From positions 29,016 to 93,015 of the forward strand of contig JALHQW010000026.1 of assembly GCA_022841745.1 (NCBI GenBank): a stretch of DNA of 64,000 nt, in the 5' to 3' direction. This DNA comes from Saprospiraceae bacterium (lineage in GTDB: Bacteria > Bacteroidota > Bacteroidia > Chitinophagales > Saprospiraceae). Of this stretch, positions 19,501 to 27,704 are shown piece by piece. The position numbers and the translations under genes are program-made. The notes under the pieces were generated by a model. It was given only the letters and a program-made list of their open reading frames with translations, was not told the DNA's origin and did not search any database. The first letter of the stretch is position 1. The number at the start of each line of letters is the position of its first letter.

Positions 19501-20123
19501 TCTACGCCCAAAAGGCAGCGTGGGTGCTCAAACCAGATGGCACAATTGATAAATCGGTTGCCCGTGAGCTGATAACGCTAACTACAGCGGACGATGCAGA
19601 CCTCGAAGATGGGCAAGTAGCAGGTAGCAACCAAAAGCTTAAAACCCCGCTCTACTCCGCAAAAGTGGACCCCGACATCTATTTCTTCGGCTTCGACCTG
19701 ACGGTGGAGGAGGTGCAAGGGGCAAAGGGCGACGAACCAGACGCTGCCGACCGTCCAGGTTGGTTTTTCGTCATCAAGGAGCGGCCCGGTGAGCCTCGCT
19801 TTGGCTTGGACATTGACAAAGAGGACAACGAACTGAACGGGTGGAACGAACTCTCGTGGAAGCATGTGACCATCGTGAACGGAACGCTGGACGTGGGTGG
19901 GAGTGCCCCCAACGTCACGCTCGTAACCCCAACCAAGGATATTGGTGAATCGGACAAATCTTTTTCAGAGCGCACCAAGCAGTTCACCGAGGACAGCGCA
20001 ATGACTTGGAGCGAGCACACCAATGCTTCGGAACTGGCCTATATCCTGTACCAAGTGCCAGTACTAGTGGCCGTACATGGTGCGGAAATGCTGCCATCCG
20101 ATTTGGCACCGGGCGATTTTTAG
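16578..20123 (+). CDS. uncharacterised 1181-residue protein with a central membrane hairpin
   Basis: A large protein with two soluble parts (about 1-640 and 690-1181) separated by one strongly hydrophobic block (about 642-684, WMVLVLAILLALLIYAVLF onward) long enough for two membrane helices. The first part has well-conserved-looking phrases (HRLRPWVMLAVLKQEEFEE, IICPRQLEENTTYHAFLVP, LPVYHRWQFSTGSVGDFEY). A proline-rich segment precedes the membrane block, and a second proline-rich segment follows it. The start ATG at 16578 is preferred over a TTG at 16557. No enzyme motif is recognised. If both soluble parts are on one side, the protein would be anchored by a hairpin; topology is uncertain. 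Confidence 0.6.
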   Translation: MGLPTYSFLPWLRHGVANTIQSDDVENGGAVLRASVEVKMKVTGDVIGSSPASHPLNKQVQLYGPGDVVGIDTKAIVKVEPRHWITNFEPNYLPYIEFYDEDFPWRYTPAKPGAHHRLRPWVMLAVLKQEEFEEGKNILGKPLPFINVLKESTLPLPDDLWAWAHVHVNRSLNGNSAATKSTDAAAIVNQLKSVLAEDPDLASSRIICPRQLEENTTYHAFLVPVFESGRLAGLGREFPAGLTATKSAWGTSAAAVELPVYHRWQFSTGSVGDFEYLVRLLKPVTAKPELGRRDMDASQPGANLPDWQEAPGIPAGEETEGIFKLGGALRAPLSLADFNKIKKYELWAENAEPGIHPFQQTMAALLNLDDDYKQLASQLANQQSGLFEAPTDPNEPEDLDPVITPPIYGKWHAKVQRLLKEMDGTDLPNHENWIHELNLDPRFRTAAGFGTSVVQKNQEDYMFDAWKQIGDVLKGNQVIRQGQFSLAASLQLYGKHIEPMKAAQPQQFFFLTAPVHRRVITTGISLPPAANVGVAVEQVDTSGGMTISHALRHSRVSPAVVSPAMRRILRPGGRLAKRLGFTIEKPISGIIAGLNEGQLHAAPPKAPGAGTPTLSKDTKQPASPPTQPDWLTNLANQYPNLRWMVLVLAILLALLIYAVLFPLVLGGMLALIVLLAGYYLYWHLGKWAEAVFEQKTVNVESLEPETVEQLPMRPDFVLQIPVLTQPGQPVLPPPSIPSGGGRPDSFEAGSFREGLLDFTFLIKESKEDAARPPKIRLDLPMLEGVILDKIHPVKTIPPKIMGTIKLPSWLVAIFKEEFEPVMAYPKLDYPMYKPLEKLSSELFLPNIRLIENNTISLLKTNQKFIESYMVGLNHEFARELLWREYPTDQRGSSFRQFWDVSTVPKPAKFEPANQAKQLEATWRDKLYDIPEIHTWSKTSALGKHDHRELPGKPQEEEVVLVIRGELLKKYPTAVIYAQKAAWVLKPDGTIDKSVARELITLTTADDADLEDGQVAGSNQKLKTPLYSAKVDPDIYFFGFDLTVEEVQGAKGDEPDAADRPGWFFVIKERPGEPRFGLDIDKEDNELNGWNELSWKHVTIVNGTLDVGGSAPNVTLVTPTKDIGESDKSFSERTKQFTEDSAMTWSEHTNASELAYILYQVPVLVAVHGAEMLPSDLAPGDF

Positions 20124-20177
20124 TGCTGGATTTTATGTGATGATATTGAACAAAAATTAAGAAAAAACAACGCCACC

Positions 20178-23100
20178 ATGGCAGATTTTGAACAACTAAA
20201 GCAACAGCAAGACGAGGTGCGAAATGCAAGCCTTCAGTCGGCAAGGGCCAAGGAAAGGGAACGGACCTTGCTGGCCCAGGCTGCCGAACTTCGGCGCAGC
20301 ACAGGCTCTGACGACCCACATGCCCAAGCGGAAATCAACCGCCTTGAAGCCTTGGCCAAAAGGGCTGGGTCGGAACGGCGCCGTGCCTTGGAAGAACTCA
20401 ATGCTGGGAAGGGCCGACTCGATGGGCTTTGGGCTGATTTGCTGCCATTGACCGACCCCACTGAACGGATTTCGGGTTGGAGCGACCGCACGCCAATTTT
20501 ACTTTTTCCGGTGCGGCTCGAAACACGTTTCAAGAAGGTGGCCGTGCCTGGGGCCAATAACTTGACCGACCAGCTGTGGCTACGCATTTACCCAGACGAT
20601 TGCTTGGTGGACACATTTGAAGAAGACCTGATGGAGCAGGAACGCAAGAATGCCCGCCGTTACTGGGCCATGCATTGGGCAGCAGCAGGCGATGAAGCAA
20701 AACAAAGGGCAGCTTGGAGGGAATTAGTTGCCTCGCATGGGTCTGGCAGGTCGGGCTATGTGATTGCAAACTACCAGCCATTGAACCCAGCGGAAGCCCC
20801 TTCCGAACCCGCAGTCCCTGGTGAGTTTCACCTCGTCATACCCGCACAAGTGAACGAACCGTTGGGTGCCGACGCTGATGCAGTTGCCAATTTTTGGAAG
20901 GCGGTTTTTGCGAAGCAGGAGAGCAAAAACAACGCCTCTGAATTGGCCAAAAAATACCAACCCGCCAATTTGGACGCCACCGTTGCTGAAGGCACCACGG
21001 TCAAAGTCACCTATGTTCGCTTCCCCGAATTTGGAACAGAAGACTCAAAACCATTCTCTTGGTCGGAAGCGCCAAAGGCAAAGCTGCTACCGGAGCGGTT
21101 CGTCTTCCTGGGGTTTCAAGGCAATAACCCAAACCCAACTGTTACGAAAATTGGCAACCTCGTGAAAGGGCCGCTGCCCGTTGGCCCCAACCCCAGTGCT
21201 ACGCAAGAAGAGCAATTTGCTCCTGACGCCGACGGCGACCTCATCGTGCCGGAAGAGCTTCGCTGGATGACCGATTTTGAAGAGGCTGAGGTGAAGGGTA
21301 TGGCCATTCGCATCCCCCTCGACACCGTGACCGCTTTGAGGGGCTTCGACAGGGTGCTGGTACTGGGCGTAAGGCTCGGCAGCAACCAGCAGCAAGGCCG
21401 TGATGAATTGAACGAACTGCTGAACCACCACTTGTTTGGACGTTCTGGCTTCGCCATTGTGCCGCAAGGCACACCCACCAATAACACGGAAGATACCAAT
21501 TCGGGCTACTCCCGTGCCGACGACCCCGACGAGAGTTTCCCTATCTTCGTAAAACAGCGTACCCAGTTCGACTATACTGCTGATGACCGCCAAAAAACAG
21601 ATGGGCAGCGGCTTGCCGAAGCGCTCGGCCTGCCCTTCAAGCTGCTCCAGCACACCCCAAACGCCGACCAAAGGGATAGGGCCGAAGCGATGGCCATGAA
21701 CGACGCACTTTTTCCCGCCACAATGGGATATTGGATGCAAAAACTGATGAACCCGGTTTTCAAAAACGAAAGGCTGATGGTGGAGCGCACCCGGCAATTT
21801 TTTACCGACCATGTTAGTGGCCGTGGTGCACTGCCCGCTATTAGGGTAGGCCGGCAACCTTATGGCATCCAATTGGCGACGGCTTATTCAAAGGCGGCTT
21901 GGCTGCCTTCGTCAAATACAGCGGTTGCCAACAACTTCCAGCGGGATGGCTACCTACGAGAGCTTTACGAATTGTTGATGAAGCTCGATGCAAAATGGAA
22001 GGAAATGGCTCAAAACGTACCGCATGTTGGCCGCCCTTCCGACAATCCCCAACAGCAACTGCTCGACATTGTTGACCTTCATCCTGCTTCCGTGGAATAC
22101 CATGCCCGGCACAGCATGAGCGTATTCTTTTTGTACAATTATTTTTATTTCACGGGGATTTCGTTCGGCCTTTGGGCCGACCTCATCAGGATGTTTTTCC
22201 TCATGGCCGCCGAACAATTGCTGAGGCAACTTGGCTACCAAGGGAGGGAACTGCCGAAGTTGTTTGAGCATTACCACACCGATGGCCAAAACCGCCTCAA
22301 CGGCCCCATCGTGGACGACAGGCCCGCTTCTGAAAAAGACCTCATCCGTTCCTACACAGCAGACAACAAAAATTATATCCAATGGCTGGCCGAGGCGGTA
22401 AGCGATTACGATGACAAGTTGCTGCCGCAAGCTGGGCTTGCCGAGCGGCCCCGTGCACTGCTTTACCTATTGTTGCGCCATGCCATCATCGAGGCTTATG
22501 ACAATGCCGGGCACCAGGCAAGACTTGACGCCAAAGTGGTGGAGCCAGCTACCTATTTTAACAATATTGCCGTTGAGCCAAACTTCTTGCACATCAAGGC
22601 CGAGGCACAGTCCGAAAGTCGGTTTGCGCACCTTTTGGCCACCGAGCCAGCAGTGACCGGCAACGGGGTGCCGCTGGGTCGTTTTTTGGGTCAAGAAGTG
22701 GCCAAACAGGTGTCCGTAGTGCCAGCCGTACATGCACTAAAGCGCATGAAGGCAGATTTGGAAACCCTCCAAAACCTGCCCACAGCAAGGCTGGAGCGCC
22801 TGCTCGCCGAGCATGTGGATTGTTGCACCTACCGACACGATGCCTGGGTACAAGGCTTTATGGATCTGCAACTCTCCTTGCTGCGATCCAACCTCGGCGA
22901 TGATGCGCCCATTGAAGGGGAGGAGGAGGAATTCGAAGGAAGCGGTGTATTTCTTGGTGCATTCGGTTGGATTGAAAACCTTCGGCCAGAGGGCAAACAA
23001 CCGCAGCCTGTCCAGCTTGACAGAGAACTGACAAAGGTATTCCAACGGCCCGGCGACCTCCCACTTACCAGTGATGATACCAACCATGGGTACATACATG

Positions 23101-25697
23101 CCCCATCGCTAAACCATGCAGTGACGGCGGCGGTACTTCGCAACGGTTACCTTAGCAATGCCACGCCCACCCAGCCCGACTTATTGGCCATAAACCTATC
23201 CAGCGAGCGGGTGCGCAAGGCGATGGAAACCTTGGAAGGCATTCGAAATGGCCAATCGCTCGGCGCACTGCTCGGCTACCGCTTTGAGCGTAGCTTGCAC
23301 GATGCCGACCCGGCCATGTTCGTTTTTTCTTACCAGCTTCGCAAAGCATTCCCATTGGTGGCCAATAGGCTTGCCAATACAAGAGACACTGACCCTGCTG
23401 CCCAAGAGGCCATCGCTGCCCGCAACGTGGTGGATGGTTATGCTGTGGTCAAAAAGGCGTTGGCCAATGGCAATACTCCCAATTTCAGTTTCCTCACAAC
23501 GGCACTAACCGACCCCGTACCATCCGGTGCGCAGCGCGCCATCATCGAAAATGTCATCAAAGACCTTATTGATATACACGATGCACTGTCGGACCTGAGC
23601 ATTGCGGAAAGCGTCCACCAAGTTACCCAAGGCAATTACGACCGGGCCGCTGCCAATCTCGATGCCTACAGCAATGCCACTTTCCCGCAAACCCCCGATG
23701 TGGTCATCACGCCCCGTTCCGGTACGACGCTCACGCACCGGGTAGGCATCCAGCTTGATAGCCAAGCAGTTGCCCAGCCCGCAGACAACCCCCGCACCCG
23801 GGCCGAGCCTTCCTTGGCAAAATGGATGGAAAATATTTTGCCCAATATGTCGGGAATAGCCGTGTTGGTTGAGGTGCAAAACCCAGGCGACCCAGCACCG
23901 CCCATGCTGCCTTTTGTCCTAACGCTCCAGCAGCTTGGGCTTCAACCGCTCGACCTCCTATATATGCTCGACTTCGACAGCGATGCAGCACTTGGGGCCT
24001 TGGATGAATTGCTACTGAAATTTGTGCTTGCGCAACCGGGGGTTCACGCAAACGCCAAGGTGACTATCCAATACACCTTGCCAGTCGTGCAGGCCGGCAT
24101 TGTGGCCACGATATTTGAAGTAGCGCCGTTGCTGCGCAGCCTTCGGCAAATTGTCTTGGGATCGAGGCCACTGCTGGCTTCCGATCTTGCGCAGCCAACC
24201 GAGGCTTCGACCATTCATACTTCTTTCATTGATAAGGCGAGGATTCAAAACGTGCTGCCCAATACGGCGCCGCTTGATGCCTTGGATGCCGATTTGGCAA
24301 ATCCAGCCTTGGGCATTGACCAAAAAATTGATGGCCTTGCGGATACATTCCGTCAAATTGGGCTGTATGGCGTTGCAGAATCTGGATTTGGATTTGCCTA
24401 CCAATGGAAGAACGGACAGTATGCCGCATTGCTGAAAAAACTGGAGGAACGAATTGACAATTGGAACAAGAAGTTGGCGGAATTCGACGATATCATGGCC
24501 AATGAGGTGCCGATTGCAGCAAGCGATGAGGATAAGATTAGTTCCCTTCGCAAGGCAGAGGCGCTGGTTTCATCCGAGTTCATTGCCCCGCTGCCAGCCC
24601 TTATCCAATACGAAACCGATGTGGTTCAAAAAGGGGTAGTATTCGGCCAAAAAAGGGATGCATTGGAAAATCTTTGGAAAAACCCGCCAGCCACGCTTCA
24701 GCAATTTTATGACGACGTCCAAGCCGAGTTGCCCCTGTCGCAGCTCGACCCAGTGGCCTTCCACTTAGACGACGAACAGGCCGAGGTGCAGCGATTTGTC
24801 CAAAAAATGGCAGAGCAAGCATCGGCCCTGAAAGCCAACCTCCTTGCCCGAAATGCCCAGGCAAATGACCGCATCGTGGAATACGATGACCCATCCACCA
24901 AACCCGAACGGCGTAGCGAAGCCATGAAGGAAGCTGGCAAAGTCCTGTTCGGCGAGGATTTTCTTTTGATTGCTCATTTTGATGTGGCGACGGCCCAAGC
25001 TCAAGAATGGCAGAATTCGTTGGCCGCCAAGAACCAAGTATTGGCATTCCAGACCGCAAAAGGCGATGACTTCCCGGTGGACACTTGGTTCTACGGCTCG
25101 GCAAGGGTGCGTGAGAAATTGGCCCACCTTGAAAACGCCATGATGCTGGCGGAGGGCTTCAAGCCGGGCATGGCCAGTTTGGAGATTTTGCCCACACAGT
25201 TTCCGTTCCGCAATTGGACACCAGATCCCATTGCCAACCCTGGTATAGAGGAGCCAGAACCTTGGCTTGCATTGGAATGGCCAGCCGCTTATAAGGTGAC
25301 CGAGGAAAAACTGCTGTATTCCGCCCACTATGCCACCGCTTTCAACCCGGCTACCCGCCAATGTGGCCTACTGCTTGACGAGTGGACCGAGGTTGTGCCC
25401 GCACGAGAGGAAACTACCGGACTCGCCTTCCACTATGACCGACCGAACAATGAGCCACCACAGGCATGGCTCCTTGCGATGGCGCCTACCATCGGGAGAA
25501 ACTGGACTTGGGAGGCCTTGGTACAGGCAATACAAGAAACCCTCGACCTCGCAAAGCAGCGGGCGGTCGAGCCAGCCCAAGTTGAAGCCACTCCCTTGGG
25601 AGTGTTCAGCCCTGCCACCGTTTTCCCAGTCACGCCTTGGGCCATCACGCCTTCGCTGAACTTGAATTTTGTAAACAAGCAGGTATTGACTTTTTGA
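20178..25697 (+). CDS. uncharacterised 1839-residue giant cassette protein
   Basis: The largest protein in the window. Residues about 1-85 form a charged coiled coil (QQQDEVRN to NAGKGRLDGL). Several phrases then look like conserved family blocks: FPVRLETRFKKV (about 113), LRIYPDDCLVDTFEEDL (about 137), IRVGRQPYGIQLAT (about 555) and PPQAWLLAMAP (about 1757). A second long helical region with coiled-coil character lies at about 1415-1600. No signal peptide, membrane helix or catalytic motif is visible. Size and coiled coils suggest a structural or scaffold role, which is inference. It begins 54 nt after the 1181-residue gene and ends 27 nt before the last cassette gene, so co-transcription is likely. 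Confidence 0.6.
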   Translation: MADFEQLKQQQDEVRNASLQSARAKERERTLLAQAAELRRSTGSDDPHAQAEINRLEALAKRAGSERRRALEELNAGKGRLDGLWADLLPLTDPTERISGWSDRTPILLFPVRLETRFKKVAVPGANNLTDQLWLRIYPDDCLVDTFEEDLMEQERKNARRYWAMHWAAAGDEAKQRAAWRELVASHGSGRSGYVIANYQPLNPAEAPSEPAVPGEFHLVIPAQVNEPLGADADAVANFWKAVFAKQESKNNASELAKKYQPANLDATVAEGTTVKVTYVRFPEFGTEDSKPFSWSEAPKAKLLPERFVFLGFQGNNPNPTVTKIGNLVKGPLPVGPNPSATQEEQFAPDADGDLIVPEELRWMTDFEEAEVKGMAIRIPLDTVTALRGFDRVLVLGVRLGSNQQQGRDELNELLNHHLFGRSGFAIVPQGTPTNNTEDTNSGYSRADDPDESFPIFVKQRTQFDYTADDRQKTDGQRLAEALGLPFKLLQHTPNADQRDRAEAMAMNDALFPATMGYWMQKLMNPVFKNERLMVERTRQFFTDHVSGRGALPAIRVGRQPYGIQLATAYSKAAWLPSSNTAVANNFQRDGYLRELYELLMKLDAKWKEMAQNVPHVGRPSDNPQQQLLDIVDLHPASVEYHARHSMSVFFLYNYFYFTGISFGLWADLIRMFFLMAAEQLLRQLGYQGRELPKLFEHYHTDGQNRLNGPIVDDRPASEKDLIRSYTADNKNYIQWLAEAVSDYDDKLLPQAGLAERPRALLYLLLRHAIIEAYDNAGHQARLDAKVVEPATYFNNIAVEPNFLHIKAEAQSESRFAHLLATEPAVTGNGVPLGRFLGQEVAKQVSVVPAVHALKRMKADLETLQNLPTARLERLLAEHVDCCTYRHDAWVQGFMDLQLSLLRSNLGDDAPIEGEEEEFEGSGVFLGAFGWIENLRPEGKQPQPVQLDRELTKVFQRPGDLPLTSDDTNHGYIHAPSLNHAVTAAVLRNGYLSNATPTQPDLLAINLSSERVRKAMETLEGIRNGQSLGALLGYRFERSLHDADPAMFVFSYQLRKAFPLVANRLANTRDTDPAAQEAIAARNVVDGYAVVKKALANGNTPNFSFLTTALTDPVPSGAQRAIIENVIKDLIDIHDALSDLSIAESVHQVTQGNYDRAAANLDAYSNATFPQTPDVVITPRSGTTLTHRVGIQLDSQAVAQPADNPRTRAEPSLAKWMENILPNMSGIAVLVEVQNPGDPAPPMLPFVLTLQQLGLQPLDLLYMLDFDSDAALGALDELLLKFVLAQPGVHANAKVTIQYTLPVVQAGIVATIFEVAPLLRSLRQIVLGSRPLLASDLAQPTEASTIHTSFIDKARIQNVLPNTAPLDALDADLANPALGIDQKIDGLADTFRQIGLYGVAESGFGFAYQWKNGQYAALLKKLEERIDNWNKKLAEFDDIMANEVPIAASDEDKISSLRKAEALVSSEFIAPLPALIQYETDVVQKGVVFGQKRDALENLWKNPPATLQQFYDDVQAELPLSQLDPVAFHLDDEQAEVQRFVQKMAEQASALKANLLARNAQANDRIVEYDDPSTKPERRSEAMKEAGKVLFGEDFLLIAHFDVATAQAQEWQNSLAAKNQVLAFQTAKGDDFPVDTWFYGSARVREKLAHLENAMMLAEGFKPGMASLEILPTQFPFRNWTPDPIANPGIEEPEPWLALEWPAAYKVTEEKLLYSAHYATAFNPATRQCGLLLDEWTEVVPAREETTGLAFHYDRPNNEPPQAWLLAMAPTIGRNWTWEALVQAIQETLDLAKQRAVEPAQVEATPLGVFSPATVFPVTPWAITPSLNLNFVNKQVLTF

Positions 25698-25724
25698 AAA
25701 AGTGAATACTAAAAAAACGCATTT

Positions 25725-27548
25725 ATGTCCCGTTTTACTGACATCGCCGACATATCCTCGGTGCTCAAGGCTCGGAAACACCCAACTGCTGTTTTTTGGA
25801 ACAGGTTGGAGGGTAGGCCCCGCACCGATAATTTTACCCAAAGCCTTCGTGCAGAAGTGCGGGACGGCCTTTGGATGCTCTCTAGGCAGTGGCAAATGGG
25901 AGAGTTTGAAGGCGACGACGCTGGTTCACCTGTGTTTGCAAAACTGCACATGGAGAAAACCAAGCTGCGCAAATACCAACCGCTCGACCACAGCGCCCAA
26001 GATTTCGATGACGAAAAACCCTTGGAAACGCAAGTTGAGTGCATGCCGATTCCTATGCAGATTGCAACGCAGCCAATCAGTTTGGACATCCGGTTGCTGA
26101 TGGGGCGGCATTGGGGAAAAATGCTGAACAACCCCGCCATGTTGGCTGCATTTACTGTAAAATACCCAATTGAAATGCCCGCCCAGAATACGCCCGCTGG
26201 TGCTCCAGTTTTTGCCCACAAAGACGTCTGGCAACAATGGGCCGCTGTGGCTGGCCGCCGCATGGATGGCTACAAGTTTTACCAGCATTTGAAATCAGGT
26301 GGGCTTGCCTCGGATGGCATTCCAGGGGCAGATGATTCGCTTGGCCAGCGCTTTATGGATTGGTTCGAAGCGCTTTTCTTCCAACCCTCCAACGAAAACG
26401 GGAATAAGGCTTGGGCACCTGAGCGGCTTGAGTACCAGTTCAGTGCATCCGCACCAAGGGATGGCGCAGAAATGGTACTTCGTGCAGAGGAATACTATCA
26501 TGGCCACCTCGATTGGTATAGTTTGGACCACGATAAACAAGCTGTTCAACTGGGGGACACAGCCACCGACCCTACCGGCACGGTGACGACACAAACCCAG
26601 ACGTTTGTGCCAACACAGGTTTCTTTCAATGGCATGCCCAACACCCGATGGTGGGCTTTTGAAGATGGCAAAACCAATTTCGGGGAGCTGCGGCCGGGCC
26701 GCAACGACCTCGCCCGGCTGCTGATGATGGAATTCGTGCTGGTTTATGCAAACGATTGGTTCCTACTGCCCGTTGCTTTGGAAGCTGGCTCAATGGCTTT
26801 GACGAAGGGCCTTGCTGTCACGAACGTCTTTGGCGAACGAACCTGGGTAGAAGCCGGCAACCGTGGCCTCGACGACGATTTCAAACGGTGGAGCATGTTC
26901 ACCCTTAACACACTAGGTAAGCGGCGTGAGCCTGCCGACCTGACTTTGGCAGTGCTGCCCACGGTCGCCAAAATGCAGGAAGGCAAGCCGTTCGAGGAAT
27001 TTGCCTTGGTGCGGGATGAAATGGCCAACATGGTTTGGGGGGTTGAAACCCGTATTCCTTCACCGAATGGCGGCAGTTTGAGTGGCAAGGAAGCGGCCTA
27101 CGAAACCCGTCGCTTTTTTGAGGAACTGGCGGGGGTGAAGCCAGAAGACCTACCAGTTTTTAAGGCTAATATCCGATATGAAGTCATGAATGATGTCCCA
27201 GAAAACTGGATTCCATTCGTGCCCGTACATGAAGAAGGCAGCTCACAAGCTATCCACCTTCAACGGTCGAGCATGCTCCGCTTCATCAAAGGCGACCCTT
27301 TGAAGCCCCGCAAGGTAAAGCCCCGCACCGACCTATTGCGGGAGGGGCTTGACAAGATGCCAGTTGATGTCTATTTCATTCGGGAAGAAGAAGTGCCAAG
27401 GAGTGGCGTGCATGTGTCTCAAAGCTTTCAGCGAACCCGTTGGTACGATGGACGAGTATTTACTTGGCTGGGAGTGCGCAAACGCACGGGCAGGGGCGAA
27501 GGGTCTTCCGGTTTGGCTTTTGACCGCATTATTGACAAGCCAGCCTGA
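25725..27548 (+). CDS. uncharacterised 607-residue cassette protein
   Basis: The last gene of the cassette. Near residues 43-70 it carries a tryptophan-rich block (VRDGLWMLSRQWQMGEF, followed by GDDAGSPV) that looks like a family signature, though I cannot name the family. The rest is mixed alpha/beta with many aromatic residues (NTRWWAFEDGKTNFGEL, FVLVYANDWFLLPV). The C-terminus is basic (LGVRKRTGRGEG). There is no signal peptide or membrane helix. Its start lies 27 nt after the 1839-residue gene, which suggests translational or at least transcriptional linkage. Immediately downstream (27574-27699) lies a fragment of pcrA. Confidence 0.6.
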   Translation: MSRFTDIADISSVLKARKHPTAVFWNRLEGRPRTDNFTQSLRAEVRDGLWMLSRQWQMGEFEGDDAGSPVFAKLHMEKTKLRKYQPLDHSAQDFDDEKPLETQVECMPIPMQIATQPISLDIRLLMGRHWGKMLNNPAMLAAFTVKYPIEMPAQNTPAGAPVFAHKDVWQQWAAVAGRRMDGYKFYQHLKSGGLASDGIPGADDSLGQRFMDWFEALFFQPSNENGNKAWAPERLEYQFSASAPRDGAEMVLRAEEYYHGHLDWYSLDHDKQAVQLGDTATDPTGTVTTQTQTFVPTQVSFNGMPNTRWWAFEDGKTNFGELRPGRNDLARLLMMEFVLVYANDWFLLPVALEAGSMALTKGLAVTNVFGERTWVEAGNRGLDDDFKRWSMFTLNTLGKRREPADLTLAVLPTVAKMQEGKPFEEFALVRDEMANMVWGVETRIPSPNGGSLSGKEAAYETRRFFEELAGVKPEDLPVFKANIRYEVMNDVPENWIPFVPVHEEGSSQAIHLQRSSMLRFIKGDPLKPRKVKPRTDLLREGLDKMPVDVYFIREEEVPRSGVHVSQSFQRTRWYDGRVFTWLGVRKRTGRGEGSSGLAFDRIIDKPA

Positions 27549-27573
27549 CGAGTTTTTTTGGTATTGAAATAGC

Positions 27574-27699
27574 GAAGAAAAAGCGGCTGTGGACGACAGC
27601 GGAGACAAGCGCATGGCGACGATTTTCTTCCCTGACTTGGACGTGGACAAGGAAAAAAGCATTAGGCTGAAATTTGCGAAGCTACAGATTTTGGGGTGA
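27574..27699 (+). pseudogene. 3' fragment of pcrA (second copy of the helicase tail)
   Basis: The last 111 bases (27589-27699) align without gaps to 8571-8681, the 3' end of pcrA, with 10 mismatches (about 91% identity). The fragment reads VDDSGDKRMATIFFPDLDVD and ends KFAKLQILG followed by TGA, so the reading frame and stop codon are preserved. Fifteen bases upstream (EEKAA) may match GEGKVVA loosely. There are in-frame stops just before, so it is not an independent gene. It abuts the convergent sulfatase gene, which ends at 27705, as the original pcrA end would have done. Confidence 0.85.
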
Positions 27700-27704
27700 G
27701 TTGT

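Noticed and set aside
9019..27548. The cassette as a prophage or contractile injection system
   Set aside because: No capsid, terminase, portal, sheath, tube, baseplate-wedge or AAA ATPase component is recognised, and there is no integrase; size and coiled coils alone are not enough.
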